Shown here: piece after piece, positions 11,038 through 22,024 of the stretch
Layout of the letters: each line of letters starts with the position of its first letter
Numbering within the stretch: position 1 is the stretch's first letter
From: Tetrastigma voinierianum
Taxonomy: Eukaryota; Streptophyta; Magnoliopsida; Vitales; Vitaceae
DNA: 64,000 bases
Assembly: GCA_016808115.1 (NCBI GenBank)
Contig: JAEQBH010001515.1
Location: 148,028-212,027 of the forward strand
Direction of reading: 5' to 3'
The notes under the pieces: generated by a model
Told to the model about the DNA's origin: nothing
Databases searched by the model: none
What the model saw: the letters and a program-made list of their open reading frames with translations, nothing else
Translations under genes and position numbers: made by a program

Positions 11038-11264
11038 GGTGAGCTGCGATATTACTAACTCTTTCTTCTGTCGGCAGAATGATCAGTTTTTCTTATTTTT
11101 ATGGAAAATGACTTTTTCTAAATAGAAAAAACAAAATATTTTCATTTTTTCTATTCAGAACTTTTAAAAAAAAATCAGTAATAAATCGTGAAAATTTTAA
11201 AAAAACAACTTAATCATGCTATTTAGCTTCAGCATTAAGTCAAAAAACAAACGCCACATACTCC

Positions 11265-11330
11265 CTAAGCTCTTAACCATATGTGCTACTTCTAATTGGC
11301 TTTTTTTGTTAAGATATTAAGAATAACTCT
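11265..11330 (-). repeat. Second copy of the SINE 5' part flanking the TIR element
   Basis: The sequence aagctcttaaccatatgtgc and the following ggctttttttgttaagata repeat 10037-10097 almost exactly. It lies immediately outside the right TIR, so the element is bracketed by long direct repeats. This copy lacks the B box. Confidence 0.6.
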
Positions 11331-11629
11331 TCTTGTTATATACAATTTTTTTTAGATTTTTTTCTTCCTTTAATTAATTATATTATCTTTAAATTGACTT
11401 AATTAATTACAACTACATTTGATTCAGTTCCTCAAAAAAATGCTAGTTAAAGAAGTGGAAGTGGTAGGGGAATATTTTTTTTTATTGCATCCTAAACCAA
11501 GTGTTATATCATGCGATGAAATGTATAATTGCTAAACCATTGGATTAAAGGTTCTGATTATTTATTTTTGTAAATTTTTTTTACTTAGGTTGTGTTTGGA
11601 ACCTATTTAGAACCTTTCGAAAGTGCCAA

Positions 11630-11985
11630 GGAAGGAAGAAAATACTCCGTAGGCTTAGTTTAGAACCCGAAAAGTACTAAAAAAAGAAAATACTTAGAAA
11701 AATAATTTTTCTCATTTTTGGTTCACCATGAAAAATATCAATAAAACTAAATATAAACAAAATTATTCAAAATTTTACATTGTTTAAATTTCTTAGTCCT
11801 TATTTAATAGATAGAAATAAATAAATGAGTTTGAATAAACATATAAAATTAATTTATTAAGTTTAAATCTATTTTAATTTTTCCTTTTTCCTCTCTATTT
11901 TTAATTTTTATTTTATTTCTTTAATACTTTCTCTATTGTAAACATAACCGAAAATTACTAAGGAATGAAAAAAATGAAAAATGAA
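11630..11985. repeat. AT-rich MITE-like repeat (relative of 27449-27915)
   Basis: Blocks such as aataatttttctcatttttgg, agtccttatttaatagatag and aatttattaagtttaaa occur here and again in the same orientation at about 27660-27915, with a partial third copy at 27449-27640. It has no coding sequence. The LTR starting at 11995 follows directly. Confidence 0.5.
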
Positions 11986-11994
11986 AAATGATTT

Positions 11995-12965
11995 TGTAAG
12001 ACCCGAGAAAATTCCAATTTTCGGAAAAAGGGTAAAATGGTCATTTCGGTAAAAATTCGAAATTTTTCTAGATCTCGGATGAAAAAATGGATTTCACCGT
12101 TGAAATCGTCTTGCAAAATCTAACTACCACGTCAAATTTCGTCAAATTCAGATAGTCGATCACGCTTCGGCATTAACGACAAGCTCCGATGCTTTAAAAC
12201 TGGTTTGAGAAATATGCGACGCGACAAAGTCACATATTACATGTACTCTTGTGACACATGTTACAAGATTAGAGATATGATGAAAATGGACGACCTAGAT
12301 AGTGATAAGTGTCAAAAATCTAGAAGAAGGGACATGATGGGAATTATTTGAATTATAAATGAGAATAAGACGAAAGATGAACAATATTCATCTCCTTCAT
12401 TTGATCACAAATCGCAGTGGTCAAGTAAAGGGAGTGCAAGAGTTTGGTTTTTCATTTCAGAGAGAGAGCACATTCTTCTAAGATTTCGCCGACCTGACCG
12501 GTCGATTCTCTACGAGCAGTTAAGCAAGTCGCATACGCGCGCGGCCACGCTGCGGACTCCATTCGTGGAGCTCAAACCCAAGAGGTAGGAACTTCTACTA
12601 CTAATCTCATTAAAAGGCATCGTAAACTGCCAGGAACGCCTGCTTGTTTTATCGTAAACCTCGCCCCGTGCCGTTTGAGAACCGAGCGGGAGAAAAATTT
12701 TATTTGAGTGGTCGAACAAGAACTCCGATGGTTTCACTGCTCACATGAATAAAGGGGACACAAAATTTTTGGGCGTGAAAATGTGTTTGGTCAGTGATTC
12801 AAAATGAATTTGCACGGTGGTTTACACTCACCATGTGAGCTAATTTTGTGTAATTGATTATGAATTGTATACCATGTTTTATGTGATTTAATTATGTTAA
12901 TATATATGCATATGAATAGTTATTAGTATGAACGTGTCGGAATTGGCATCATGCATTCCATACGA
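11995..12965 (+). mobile_element. Truncated LTR of a Ty3/gypsy-type element
   Basis: It starts with tgtaagacccgagaaaattc, the same start as the LTR at 24518, followed by the shared ggtaaaaattcgaaattttt segment. Sequence of LTR character (no open frame, block similarity to 24518-26546, including a catcatgcattccatacg piece near 12950) continues to about 12965. There it changes abruptly to an LTR of another family in the opposite orientation. The 3' part is missing. Confidence 0.6.
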
Positions 12966-14389
12966 TTACGCCCCTAACCCTTACTAGCGGCGGTGCCTAC
13001 TACTCCATAGAAATCCCCAACCACTACCCTAACGACTAGAAATCCCCGTGAAGCGGTCGCATTACTTGTTTAAACCTCGTATAAAAAAAAATTTTCTTCA
13101 AACTTAGGATTTGGTAAAATCTCGCAACCCAGAAAACCGCCAGCATTTATCGACCGCAGATAGACACCCCAAATCCTTTATACACAATTTACACTTTATC
13201 CAAATATAAGAACCAAAGAACCCAACACATTTTTCATATAACTACACTATGTACATACATATACCCATTATACAAATTCAAAGTGTTTTTCCTTACATAA
13301 TATTATTAATAACAACACTTGCATAAATGTCGAGAACTCTAATATACTCCTGCATTGGCTTCTATGCACTGTGACCAAAAATAGTTTTTAAAATATAGAA
13401 AATAATGAGCCAAACTTGAGCCCGCTGGAGCGTATGCTTTATGTAAATATTTTCTTTTCCGAAAAACATATCAAACTCGTAAAACTTTCTTTTTCAGAAT
13501 ATTTTCCATAGTTTCGCTGCTTTAAAGTTTCTAAAACTTTTGTACTTATCATTTTTAAAAGTTTATAAAAACTTTTAATACTTGCTTATTTCTGCTTTTA
13601 AAAGTTTATAAAACTTTTAATACTTGCTTCGCTTGTTTTCATTGTTCTTTTCTCTTTAAAAGTTTATAAAACTTTTCTCAATTCTTCATTGGCTAGTTTT
13701 AAAAGTTTATAAAACTTTTTATAAACCTCTTGTTTTTAAAAATGTATAAACATTTCAAATCTCTCGTTTAAAATTTCTCAAACCTTTCACAAACCTTCTT
13801 GCTTTAAAAGTTTCTCAAAACTTTATAAAACATGGAGCTCGTCTTAACCGTTTTTTTTTTAAATCACCACGGAGTTCGCTCAACCGGGACGTTTTAAAAT
13901 CACCACGGGAGCCTGAACTCAACCGATCGCTTTGAAATATAAACTAGGAGCCTGTACCAACCGCTTGTTTTAAATCTCTACTAAGCCTCGCGACCGTGGG
14001 CAACTACTATTGACTTTTCAAAACCAGATATCATGCTTATAAAACATCAACCATTGAGGCCTATACTGTCATTGCACTTAAATAACAATTTGCCCTCGTG
14101 CATCGACCGCGCTTTCGCTGGGCCGACTCATGGCCCACATCACCTTTTCCGATAAATATGGTGGAATTGACCTTGTGTCGCCATCACCATAATTTAGCTA
14201 ACTAACCCTATATACTCCTATACGCGCTAATTAGCTCTTTAAATGCCATGATGCATGACTAAGTTTCCGTTTGAATCAGAAAACTAAAATGCATGTATGA
14301 TATCCTAACACCACCGCAGGCCTATCTTATAATTCTCCGACCTAAGATGCTTGCTTGTGAACTAGGGATTTTAGTTAGGCCTGTTTTCA

Positions 14390-14645
14390 CAAATATTCTT
14401 TTACTTGCTTGCTTGCTCTTTGAAAAATGGTTTACAATTCAAAACCATTTGTTTACTTGCTTGCTTGCTTGAAAAATGGTTTAATAATTCAAAACCATTT
14501 ATTTATTTGCTTTTCACATATGGTTTAAAAATTAAAACCATTTATTTGCTTGCTAAATTCATTGCTTGTTTTTCAATTATGGTTTAAATCAAAAACCATT
14601 TGCTTGCTTCTTGGAAATATGGTTTTACAATTTAAAACCATTAAA
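14390..14645. repeat. Tandem inverted-repeat units (aaatggttt ... aaaccattt) within LTR
   Basis: Four or five units of roughly 55-65 bp each contain aaatggttt, a short AT spacer and its inverse aaaaccatt, separated by runs of cttg. Each unit could form a small hairpin. The same set occurs in the partner LTR at about 20400-20645. Confidence 0.7.
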
Positions 14646-14809
14646 TGTCAGTATAAAACAGTTTATAATATAATACACTAGTATTGAAAAATAGGTTTAG
14701 AACACTAACCTTTTTCTGCTTATTAAAATTTGAGCACGATTCCACAATTTTCCCGCCTTTGTTTTTAGCCTATACGTCAGCACAACCAACTAAATACTAT
14801 TCGATATTT

Positions 14810-15000
14810 ACTATACACTATGCATTATGCATTATGCACTATACACTATGCACTGTTTACTATGCATTATGCACTATTCGATATTTACTATGCATTATGT
14901 ATTATGCACTATGCACTATACACTATGCACTATGTACTATGCACTATTTGATATTTACTATGCCTTATATACTATGCACTATGCACTATGCACTATACAT
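14810..15000. repeat. Heptamer (ACTATGC)n minisatellite within LTR
   Basis: The sequence is an imperfect run of the 7-mer actatgc with variants actatac and attatgc. Because 7 is not a multiple of 3, all three frames stay open and yield repetitive MHYALCTIHY-like translations; these are not genes. The partner LTR has the same array at about 20835-21075, with different length and order of variants. Confidence 0.8.
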
Positions 15001-15920
15001 ACGTATTTATGCGTATTCATATGTATTTATATGTATTCACTATTTCACGTGGAAATCCGACGAAATCCCGTTATTTTGGTACCCACGCGTAGCTCTCGTC
15101 GCGTAGAGTAACTTTAATTCTGGGTACGAAAATTCTGACGGTTAAAACGCCGTAAACTGGAGAAAATGTAGGATTTTTCGAATTTTTACCTGAATTCTCC
15201 GTGAAATCCTGTGTTTCTGGTACCCACGCGTAGCCCTCGTCGCGTATAGCACTTTTCGTGTTTATCTCGACGAAATCCGACGATCAAATTTTCATGAATC
15301 TAAGAAAGAAACGAAGATAATAAAAAAGAAAAAATAAAAATCCTTCTGCTGTTTTCCCCTTCTGTCTCCTTCCATCTCACGTCCTCCTTCCTTTTGATTT
15401 TTTTTTATATGGGACCCACATGTCCCTTTATTCCACTTCTCTGGGTCTCGTTTTCAAATTCTCAAACAATTTATTTTATCCCTAAGCCAATTTCTTTATC
15501 ATAATTGAATATTCTTTAAATATTTTCCATTTTTCGGAAATTTTCAAAAATCCATTTTTCGGCGCTTTCACTTACACTCGCTGCTTGTGTACCAGAAAAT
15601 ATTTCGATCGCCTCGAATTAAAACTAAACTTTTTCTAGGTCACTAGATTTCGCAAAACGAACTTCTAATCTGCAAATTGCCATCCCGAGATCTAGAGACT
15701 TAGAATTTCCCCGAAATATTTCTGGGCAATTTATTAATATTATTTTACTATTTAAAACTTCTATTAATTATACTTTCACCCTCCCCACTTTCCTTTAATT
15801 GAAAAAGTGTCATAATTCTTCTCGAAAACTTTACAATTTTATATCCTTTACAATGGCACTTCGTGCACATATGTGCCCCCATAACATGTACTATGCACCT
15901 CATAGGGATCTGGTGTTACA

Positions 15921-15940
15921 AATCCTCCCTCTTGCAACAT
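15921..15940 (-). promoter_or_regulatory. Polypurine tract of the chromovirus
   Basis: On the - strand the sequence gcaagagggaggatt directly precedes the LTR start TGTAACACC. A little upstream is cgaggacgaaatg, the usual lead-in at the end of chromovirus polyproteins. This is where plus-strand DNA synthesis would start. Confidence 0.7.
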
Positions 15941-16045
15941 TTCGTCCTCGAAATGAACAACTAAACTCAAATGAAATAAAATACCTCAATCGTAAAATAA
16001 TTGGCGGGCATCGGGCACAAGATTCGAACCTCCGCTCCCAAGTAG

Positions 16046-16306
16046 TCAGCTCTCCTCATGATTCTTCCACAGTACTTTAACTAAAGGAATCACCTTACTC
16101 CTCAACACATGTTTCTTGCGATCTACAATCTGCACAGGTATTTCCTCATAAGTCAGGTTCTCCTTTAGTTGCACTGGTTGCTCTCTTAACACATGTGAAG
16201 GGTCTGGAATGTATTTCCTCAACATCGACACATTCTTTGGCGGTTTCCAATTTACCACTGCTTCTATTTTCTGGGGATCCACACTCACCCCCTCAACTGA
16301 AATCAC
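16046..16306 (-). pseudogene. Chromovirus RT fused to integrase C-terminus by internal deletion
   Basis: Residues 3-27 of this frame (SVEGVSVDPQKIEAVVNW, then KPPKNVS) are the end of the RT domain. The next residues (MLRKYIPDPSHVL, then ENLTYEE and a VPLVKVLW-like end) are the C-terminal tail of a chromovirus integrase. In an intact element RNase H and nearly all of the integrase lie between these. The two parts meet in frame around 16226-16231, where both parents would read a Val-Ser dipeptide (KNVS in RT, HVSMLRKY in integrase). A stop follows after NHEES. A small intact frame remains but no enzyme can be made. Confidence 0.85.
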
Positions 16307-16555
16307 ATTTACCTAGAATGCCACTCCCGTTTCAAGCCAAAACTGGCACTTGCTCAACTTGGCATACAACCGCCGCTCCCTTAGGGTCTCGCACACAACC
16401 GTGTGTGTTCAATGTTCCTCCGAACTACCCGAATACACAAGGATATCATCGATAAAAACTATGACTAACCTATCCAAATACGGCGAATAATTCTGCTCAT
16501 CAAATCCATAAAAAGCCGCTGAGAATTAGTCAAGCCAAACGGCATCACCAGAAAC

Positions 16556-17224
16556 TCATAATGCCCGTAGCGTGTCCTCACTGCGCCTTAGGTACATCAC
16601 TCTCCCGCACTTCAATCGATGATACCCCGACCTCAAGTCTATCTTGGAGTATACTCGAGATCCTTGGAGTTGATAAAATAACTCATCGATCCTAGGGAGT
16701 GGATAATCATCAGGATGGTGAAATTTATTCGCTGTCTGTAATCTATACACAAACCGCAAACTCCAATCTTTCTTTCACGAAGAGGAACCGGAGCTCCCCA
16801 TGTGGATATGCCCAATCGAATGAATCCCTTACTAATAATTTAACTCGAGCCTTAAGCTCTCTCAACTCGCAGTGATCCATCCCATATGAGTGAATTTAAA
16901 TGGGCCTACCCCCTCGGAATCAAAATCAATGGTGAACTCCACCTCTCTTTCTCGAGGTAAACCTGCAATATCATCGGGGAACACATTTGGGAACTCTCTA
17001 ACAACTGGAATCTCATCCACTAGAGTCCCATCCTTCTCTGTCTCCACCACATAAGCTAGATAACCCTGACAACCCTTACACAACATTCTCTGCGCTGCCA
17101 TGGCGGAGATCATACAGAAAGATAACTCTCTACGTAATCCCCTGAACTTTACCTCCAATTTCCCTGGCCTATTCAACTTTACTTCATTTTTATAACAATC
17201 TAACGTGGTTTCCCATGGCGACAA
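16556..17224 (-). pseudogene. Chromovirus protease-RT region, broken
   Basis: The frame from 17224 shows a VVREFPNVFPDDIAGLPRER segment, the conserved linker before RT, preceded by ISAMAAQRML. The next frame, 16759-16556, shows HPDDYPLPRIDELFYQL and SKIDLRSGYH, the RT motifs with the first catalytic Asp. The YIDD motif cannot be read in one frame but is expected near 16450. Stops and frame changes separate the parts. The wording of the linker is typical of the Tekay/Del-like chromoviruses of plants. Confidence 0.85.
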
Positions 17225-17269
17225 ATTAATCCATACCGAACCACATCGAATCCCTCATATCTAAAGTTA

Positions 17270-17760
17270 CAAGATCCGCCTAAACTCCCGTCCCCCCAAT
17301 CAACTCTACTATCTCGACTACTCAGTTCTGCGAGCAACTGAACTCCAACCGAAGGAAATCCTCATACCTAATTCCCAATGGCCGGGTCTCTATCTCAAAG
17401 CGATCTAAAAATGGCTTCGATGCAAATGAATGCGAGGCTCCCGGTCCACTAATGCATATGCATTATGACTGGGCGATAGAAATAATACCGCGGACTACAT
17501 CCGAGCGCATCTCGCATCTTGCCGAAGTCACAAAGATATACTCCGCTCCGAAAAGCGGGCTCGTCGTATCCCCCGCATCGCTCCGCCTACCACGCCTACC
17601 TCTACCGCAGCCAGGCCGCCCTCCGGCTGAACACCCTCTCCCCGACGACTTATAAGTGCTCATCTCTGGTATTGGGGTAGCTAGACTGGCTACTGATGTC
17701 TCCACACCAATCAGCTGAGGGCACTCCCTAATGAAATGGCCTTCCTAGCCACAGTGGAAA
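17270..17760 (-). pseudogene. Chromovirus gag zinc knuckle and protease region
   Basis: On the - strand, codons around 17760-17720 resemble a CCHC knuckle (C-G-x-C-F-H-C-G, then GHF and REC). Further on, 17470-17430 resembles the aspartic protease core: ALVDRGASHSFAS takes the place of the usual LIDxGSTHSF, with Arg replacing the residue before Gly. The frame at 17463-17705 covers the Arg/Gly-rich spacer between them. All parts agree in order with a gag-pol polyprotein read leftward. Confidence 0.7.
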
Positions 17761-17901
17761 CATCCTGTGCACCTCCCGCACTTCCCCCACAGGTCGCTTC
17801 GACACATATGACAAACTAGGAGGAATACTCTAGGTGCCACCGCTAGCAACCGGGGCCTCATTGATCCCCGACTCAAAGATAGCTCGACCGCACCTCGGCC
17901 T

Positions 17902-18540
17902 CTATAACCTCCTCGCCTTGTTCCTCTTTCTACCGCATCGCCCTGAAGCTTTGTCGAAGTGCCCGGTGCACTCCCTTACTCTTATTTTCCCCCGCCTACT
18001 CCGGGATACATAGCCGTGGTGACTCGCTTCAACTCTCGTAGCGACTCTAACAAGTCCCCAACCCATTCGAAGGACCACCGATAAATGTATTCCGATCCGG
18101 CGGCCGTAAATCCCGATAAAAACCTTTTCGCACTTTAGGACTTCATCCTCAGTACATAGGGGAACCAATCTAACTAGTTCCGAGAACTCTTCATACTTTA
18201 TTACCGGCATGTTCTTCCTGTTCGAACTCTGGAAGAACTCCTCAATTTTTAAATCCTTATGACTCGAGGAAAGAATCGCCGCTGAATCTCTGTTGAAATT
18301 TGTCCCATGATGATCCATCAAAGATAATCTTTTCTCTACTTACATCCCACCACCTACTGCCTTTCCATCGTAGTAACCGAAAACAAGACTCTTCTCATCC
18401 GTGTGTACCTATAACTCGTAAACCTTATTGACTCGGTCTAGCCATAACCAGGCTGCTTCCGGATCACCACTGCCGTCATACGGCTTCGGGCGCCTGGCCA
18501 GATTTTCTATCGACCTCCCCTGCCTTCCATAACCTCTCTA
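17902..18540 (-). pseudogene. Chromovirus gag, broken
   Basis: Near 18500 the - strand gives RRPKPYDGSGDPEAAWLWLD, the conserved start of the retrotransposon gag domain. The frame 18321-17902 continues with EEFSELVRLVPLCTEDEV, matching the usual FxxLxRxVPxL segment. Stops lie between. Gag forms the particle that packages the element RNA. It sits directly inside the right LTR, without an obvious primer-binding site between them. Confidence 0.75.
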
Positions 18541-18771
18541 GCGGCGTGGAGGTCAAAAGGATCACGATCTGCTGCTATGGCTACTATCTGAGTGGCAATC
18601 TCAGGCCACTCCGTCGCTATAAATAATCCCGCACTCGAGCTCCTCCGGTGGCCCGGGATGGATCTCAGCTCGGCCCGGCTATCGAGGCCAATTCATAGGC
18701 TAAGAGCGAACCAACTACGTGCTCATATCTCTCACAAGTACCGCAGGACGCCGGAACCGGAATGACTTTCC

Positions 18772-21700
18772 TGTGACGACCCCACGCCCCTCTTCCCGAC
18801 ATAGTGTCGCAATTTCCAAAAAATCAAATGTTTAATACTTGAATTACCATATAGTATGTACTTTTGAATTTGAAATCGCATAAGCTCTGACAATGTAAAT
18901 CGTATAACATGTGCCTTCCTAAGACTCCTAGCCTATTACCAACTTATGCTCGACACCACACCGACACACTCCCACCCCTTACTAGCGACTGCATCACACT
19001 CCATAGAAATCCCCAACTTGTTACCTCTAACGACTAGGAACTCGTGAAGCTGTCGCATTCGCTTGCTTTTAAACCTAGTATAAAAAAAAAAAAAAAATCT
19101 CTCTTTCTTTTTCCAACTTGGGGATCGGTACAATCTTAGCAAAGGGTAAAACCTCAAGAAAGATGACGACCGTACATGTGACAATTCCAAATCCTTTATA
19201 CACAATTTACACTTTATCCAAATATGGCAACCAGCAACCCAACACATTTTCACAACTACACTATGTACATACATATACTCCATTATACAAATTCAAAGTG
19301 TTTTCCTTACATAATATTATTAATAACAACACTTGCACAAATGTCAGGAGAATCCTAATATGCTCCAGCGTCTTGCGTACTTGTACCTGGAAAATAGTTT
19401 TTAAAATAGAAAATAATGAGCTAAACGAGCTCAGTGAGTGTATGCTTTATAAAATGTTTTCTTTTTTTGAAAACATCTCAAAACTGTAAAACTTTCTTTT
19501 TCAGGAATATTTTCCATAAGCCTTGCTTACTTTAAAGTTCCTAAAACTTCGTTTGCTTGCTTTGCAAGTTTATAAAACTTAATACTTCATTGCTTGCTTT
19601 TAAAAGTTTATAAAACTTAATACTTGTCATTGCTTTGCTTTGATTTTCTTAAAAGTTTATAAAATTTTTCTCAATTCTCTTGCTTTCTTGTTTACATTGC
19701 TTGTTTTTAAAAGTTTATAAAACTTTTTTATAAACCTCTCTTGCTTTTAAAAATGTATAAAACATTTCTCAAATCTCTCGCTTAAAAAAAATTTCAAACC
19801 TTTCACAAACCTTCGCTTTTAAAAGTTTCTCAAACTTTATAAACACTCTGAGCTCTCGCTCAACCGTTTTTTTTTTTAAATCACTACGTGAGCCCGGGCT
19901 CAACCGACGCTTTAAAATCACCACGAGCCCGAGTCAACCGATCGTTTTGAACATAAACTGAGCCCGTACCAACCATTTGCTTTGAATCTCACGAAGTTCT
20001 CGACCGCACCAAATCTGGGCTGACTTTTCAAACCGTATATCACGCCATAAACATCAACCATCGAGGCCTATATCATTGTTGTACCCTAGTGAACACGGAG
20101 CCTCAGGCATCGACCACGCCGGAAGGACTATGGTCCGCATCACCTTTCCGCAAGTGCGGAATACAGAGAATCACCTTGTGTCGCCATCACCATAATTTAG
20201 CTAACTCTTAACCCTATATACTCCTGCACGTGCCACTGCCTCCTTTAACGCCATGATGCATGAATTTAAGTTTGCCGGATCGTGCAAAACTAAAATGCAT
20301 GTATGATATCTTAACACCACCGTGCACGTACGGAATACCTCTGACCGATATGCTTGTTTAGAACTAGGGATTTTAGTTATGCCTGTTTTCACAAATATTC
20401 TTTTACTTGCTTGCTTGCTCTTTGAAAAATGGTTTACAATTCAAAACCATGTTCTTTACTTTACTGTTTGCTTGAAAGGTTTAATAATTCAAAACCATTT
20501 ATTTATTTGTTTTTTTTACATATGGTTTAAAAAAATTAAAACCATTTATTTGTTTGCTAAATTCATCATTGCTTTTTCTCAAATATGGTTTAAATCAAAA
20601 CCATTTACTGCTTGGAAATATGGTTTTACAATTTAAAACCATTAAAATGCCAAACAGAAAATACTTATAATATAATACACTAGTATTGAAAAATAGGTTT
20701 AGAACACTCACCTTTTCTCGCTTATTAAAATTTGAGCAATTTACTTCATAATTTTCCCGCCTTTGTTTTTAGCCTACACATTTGATGTATTAGACCATAT
20801 ACGTCAACACAACCAACTAAATATTATTAGATATTTACTATGCACTATGCATTATGCACTATGCACTATGCACTGTGTACTATATACTGTGCACTATTCG
20901 ATATTTACTATACACTATGCATTATTCGATATTTACTATGTACTATGTACTATGTACTATGCACTGTATACTATGCACTATGCACTGTGCACTATACACT
21001 ATACACTATGCATTATTTGATATTTACTATGTCTTATACACTATGTACTATGCACTATGCACTATGCATACGTATTTATGCGTATTCATATGTATTTATA
21101 CGTATTTACTATTTCACATGGAAATTTGACGAAATCCCGTGATTTTGATACCCACGCGTAGCTCTCGTCGCGTAGAATAACTTTAATTATGGGTACGAAA
21201 AATTCCTCGACTCGCTAAAACTCAGAACTGAGAAAACCAAAATTTAGGATTTTTCAATTTTTACCCGAATTTCTGAAACTCGTGTTTCGGTACCCACGCA
21301 TAGCCCTCGTCAAGTAGAGCACTTTTTCTTATCTCGACAAAACTGACACGATTTTCGAATCTGAGAGTTAGTTTCAAAAGAATAAAAATAAAAAATAAAA
21401 TACTTATGCCGTTTTCCTCTGTCCTTCCATTCACGTCCTCCTTCCTTTGATTCTTTTTTTATGTGGGACCTACATATCCTTTATTCCACTTGTCTGCTTC
21501 GCCCCGAAACAATTTATTTTCATTCCTGCTTTCACTTCTTTATCATAATCAATATTTTAAATATTTACCATTTTTCGAATTTTTCAAAATCACGCCAGTT
21601 TCACTCTACACTGCTGCTTGTAATTGCAAATATCTGATCGTCTTCATCTCTAAACGAATCTTTTTCTAAAGTCACTGATTTCACAGACTTAACTTATTCA

Positions 21701-21955
21701 TTACCAGCCCGAGCTATTATCCGGAAGTTTCCGTATAGTTCTTCGGCACTTCCTCGAATATTTTTGGCAATTTATTAATATTATTTTACTATTTAAACTT
21801 CTATTAATTATACTTTTCACCCCCTCCACTTCTTTCTTAATCGCAAAAGCTTACAATTATTTTGAAAATTTTACAATTTTATCCCTTACATGGCATTCCT
21901 GCGCATACGCCTCTACTGCTACGTATTATGCACCTCATAGTGACGTGGTGTTACA
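18772..21955 (-). mobile_element. 5' LTR of the - strand chromovirus, full length (about 3.2 kb)
   Basis: On the + strand it runs from tgtgacgaccccacgcc to gacgtggtgttaca, so on the - strand it starts TGTAACACC and ends GTCACA, the standard TG...CA. It pairs with 12966-15920. Inside, in the same order as the partner, are aaagtttataaaactt repeats (19560-19860), hairpin repeats (20400-20645), a heptamer array (20835-21075), the acccacgcgtagc block (21150, 21290) and a gtgggacctacat block. At about 3.2 kb it is long, but long LTRs are common in this lineage. Confidence 0.8.
20835..21075. repeat. Heptamer (ACTATGC)n minisatellite, second LTR copy
   Basis: This is the partner of the array at 14810-15000. 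Variants include actatgc, actatgt, actgtgc and actatac, and short gatattt insertions interrupt the run. Array length differs between the two LTRs, which started identical at insertion, so the repeat has expanded or contracted since. Confidence 0.8.
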
Positions 21956-22024
21956 TCATATGCATCAGCTCTAGAATATTGTGAAAGAAGCTTAATGATA
22001 ATTTAAACGAAACAAAACGAAACG

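Larger units (their letters stand above)
10098..11260. mobile_element. Composite TIR element, copy 1 (outer TIR gtggtgtttgttttttt)
   Basis: Terminal inverted repeats are visible: the left end reads atgtggtgtttgttttttta and the right end, inverted, reads atgtggcgtttgttttttga, each followed by cttaatgct. Inside is a second pair of inverted ends (see 10214). The whole unit occurs again in inverted orientation at 28513-29342. It is bordered by direct copies of a segment of about 65 bp with ctcttaaccatat (10034-10097 and 11265-11330). There is no transposase sequence, so it is non-autonomous. The superfamily is not certain. Confidence 0.6.
12966..15920 (-). mobile_element. 3' LTR of the - strand chromovirus (truncated at its far end)
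   Basis: Read on the - strand it starts TGTAACACCAGATCCC at 15920, directly after a polypurine tract. It aligns through most of its length with 18772-21955: shared are actagcg and ccatagaaatccccaac near 13010, the aaaagtttataaaactttt repeats (13560-13830), the aaatggttt/aaaaccattt repeats (14390-14645), the heptamer array (14810-15000) and the acccacgcgtagc block (15080, 15230). About 190 bases present at the end of the other LTR are lost here, where it meets the LTR ending at 12965. Divergence between the pair is large, so the insertion is old or the copies have been poorly resolved. Confidence 0.75.

Noticed and set aside
14684..15111. Overlapping + strand frames of 94-140 codons, Tyr/Cys/Leu-rich
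   Set aside because: They are translations of the heptamer array in different frames. All frames are open because the unit length is 7 and it has no stop; there is no start context or family match.
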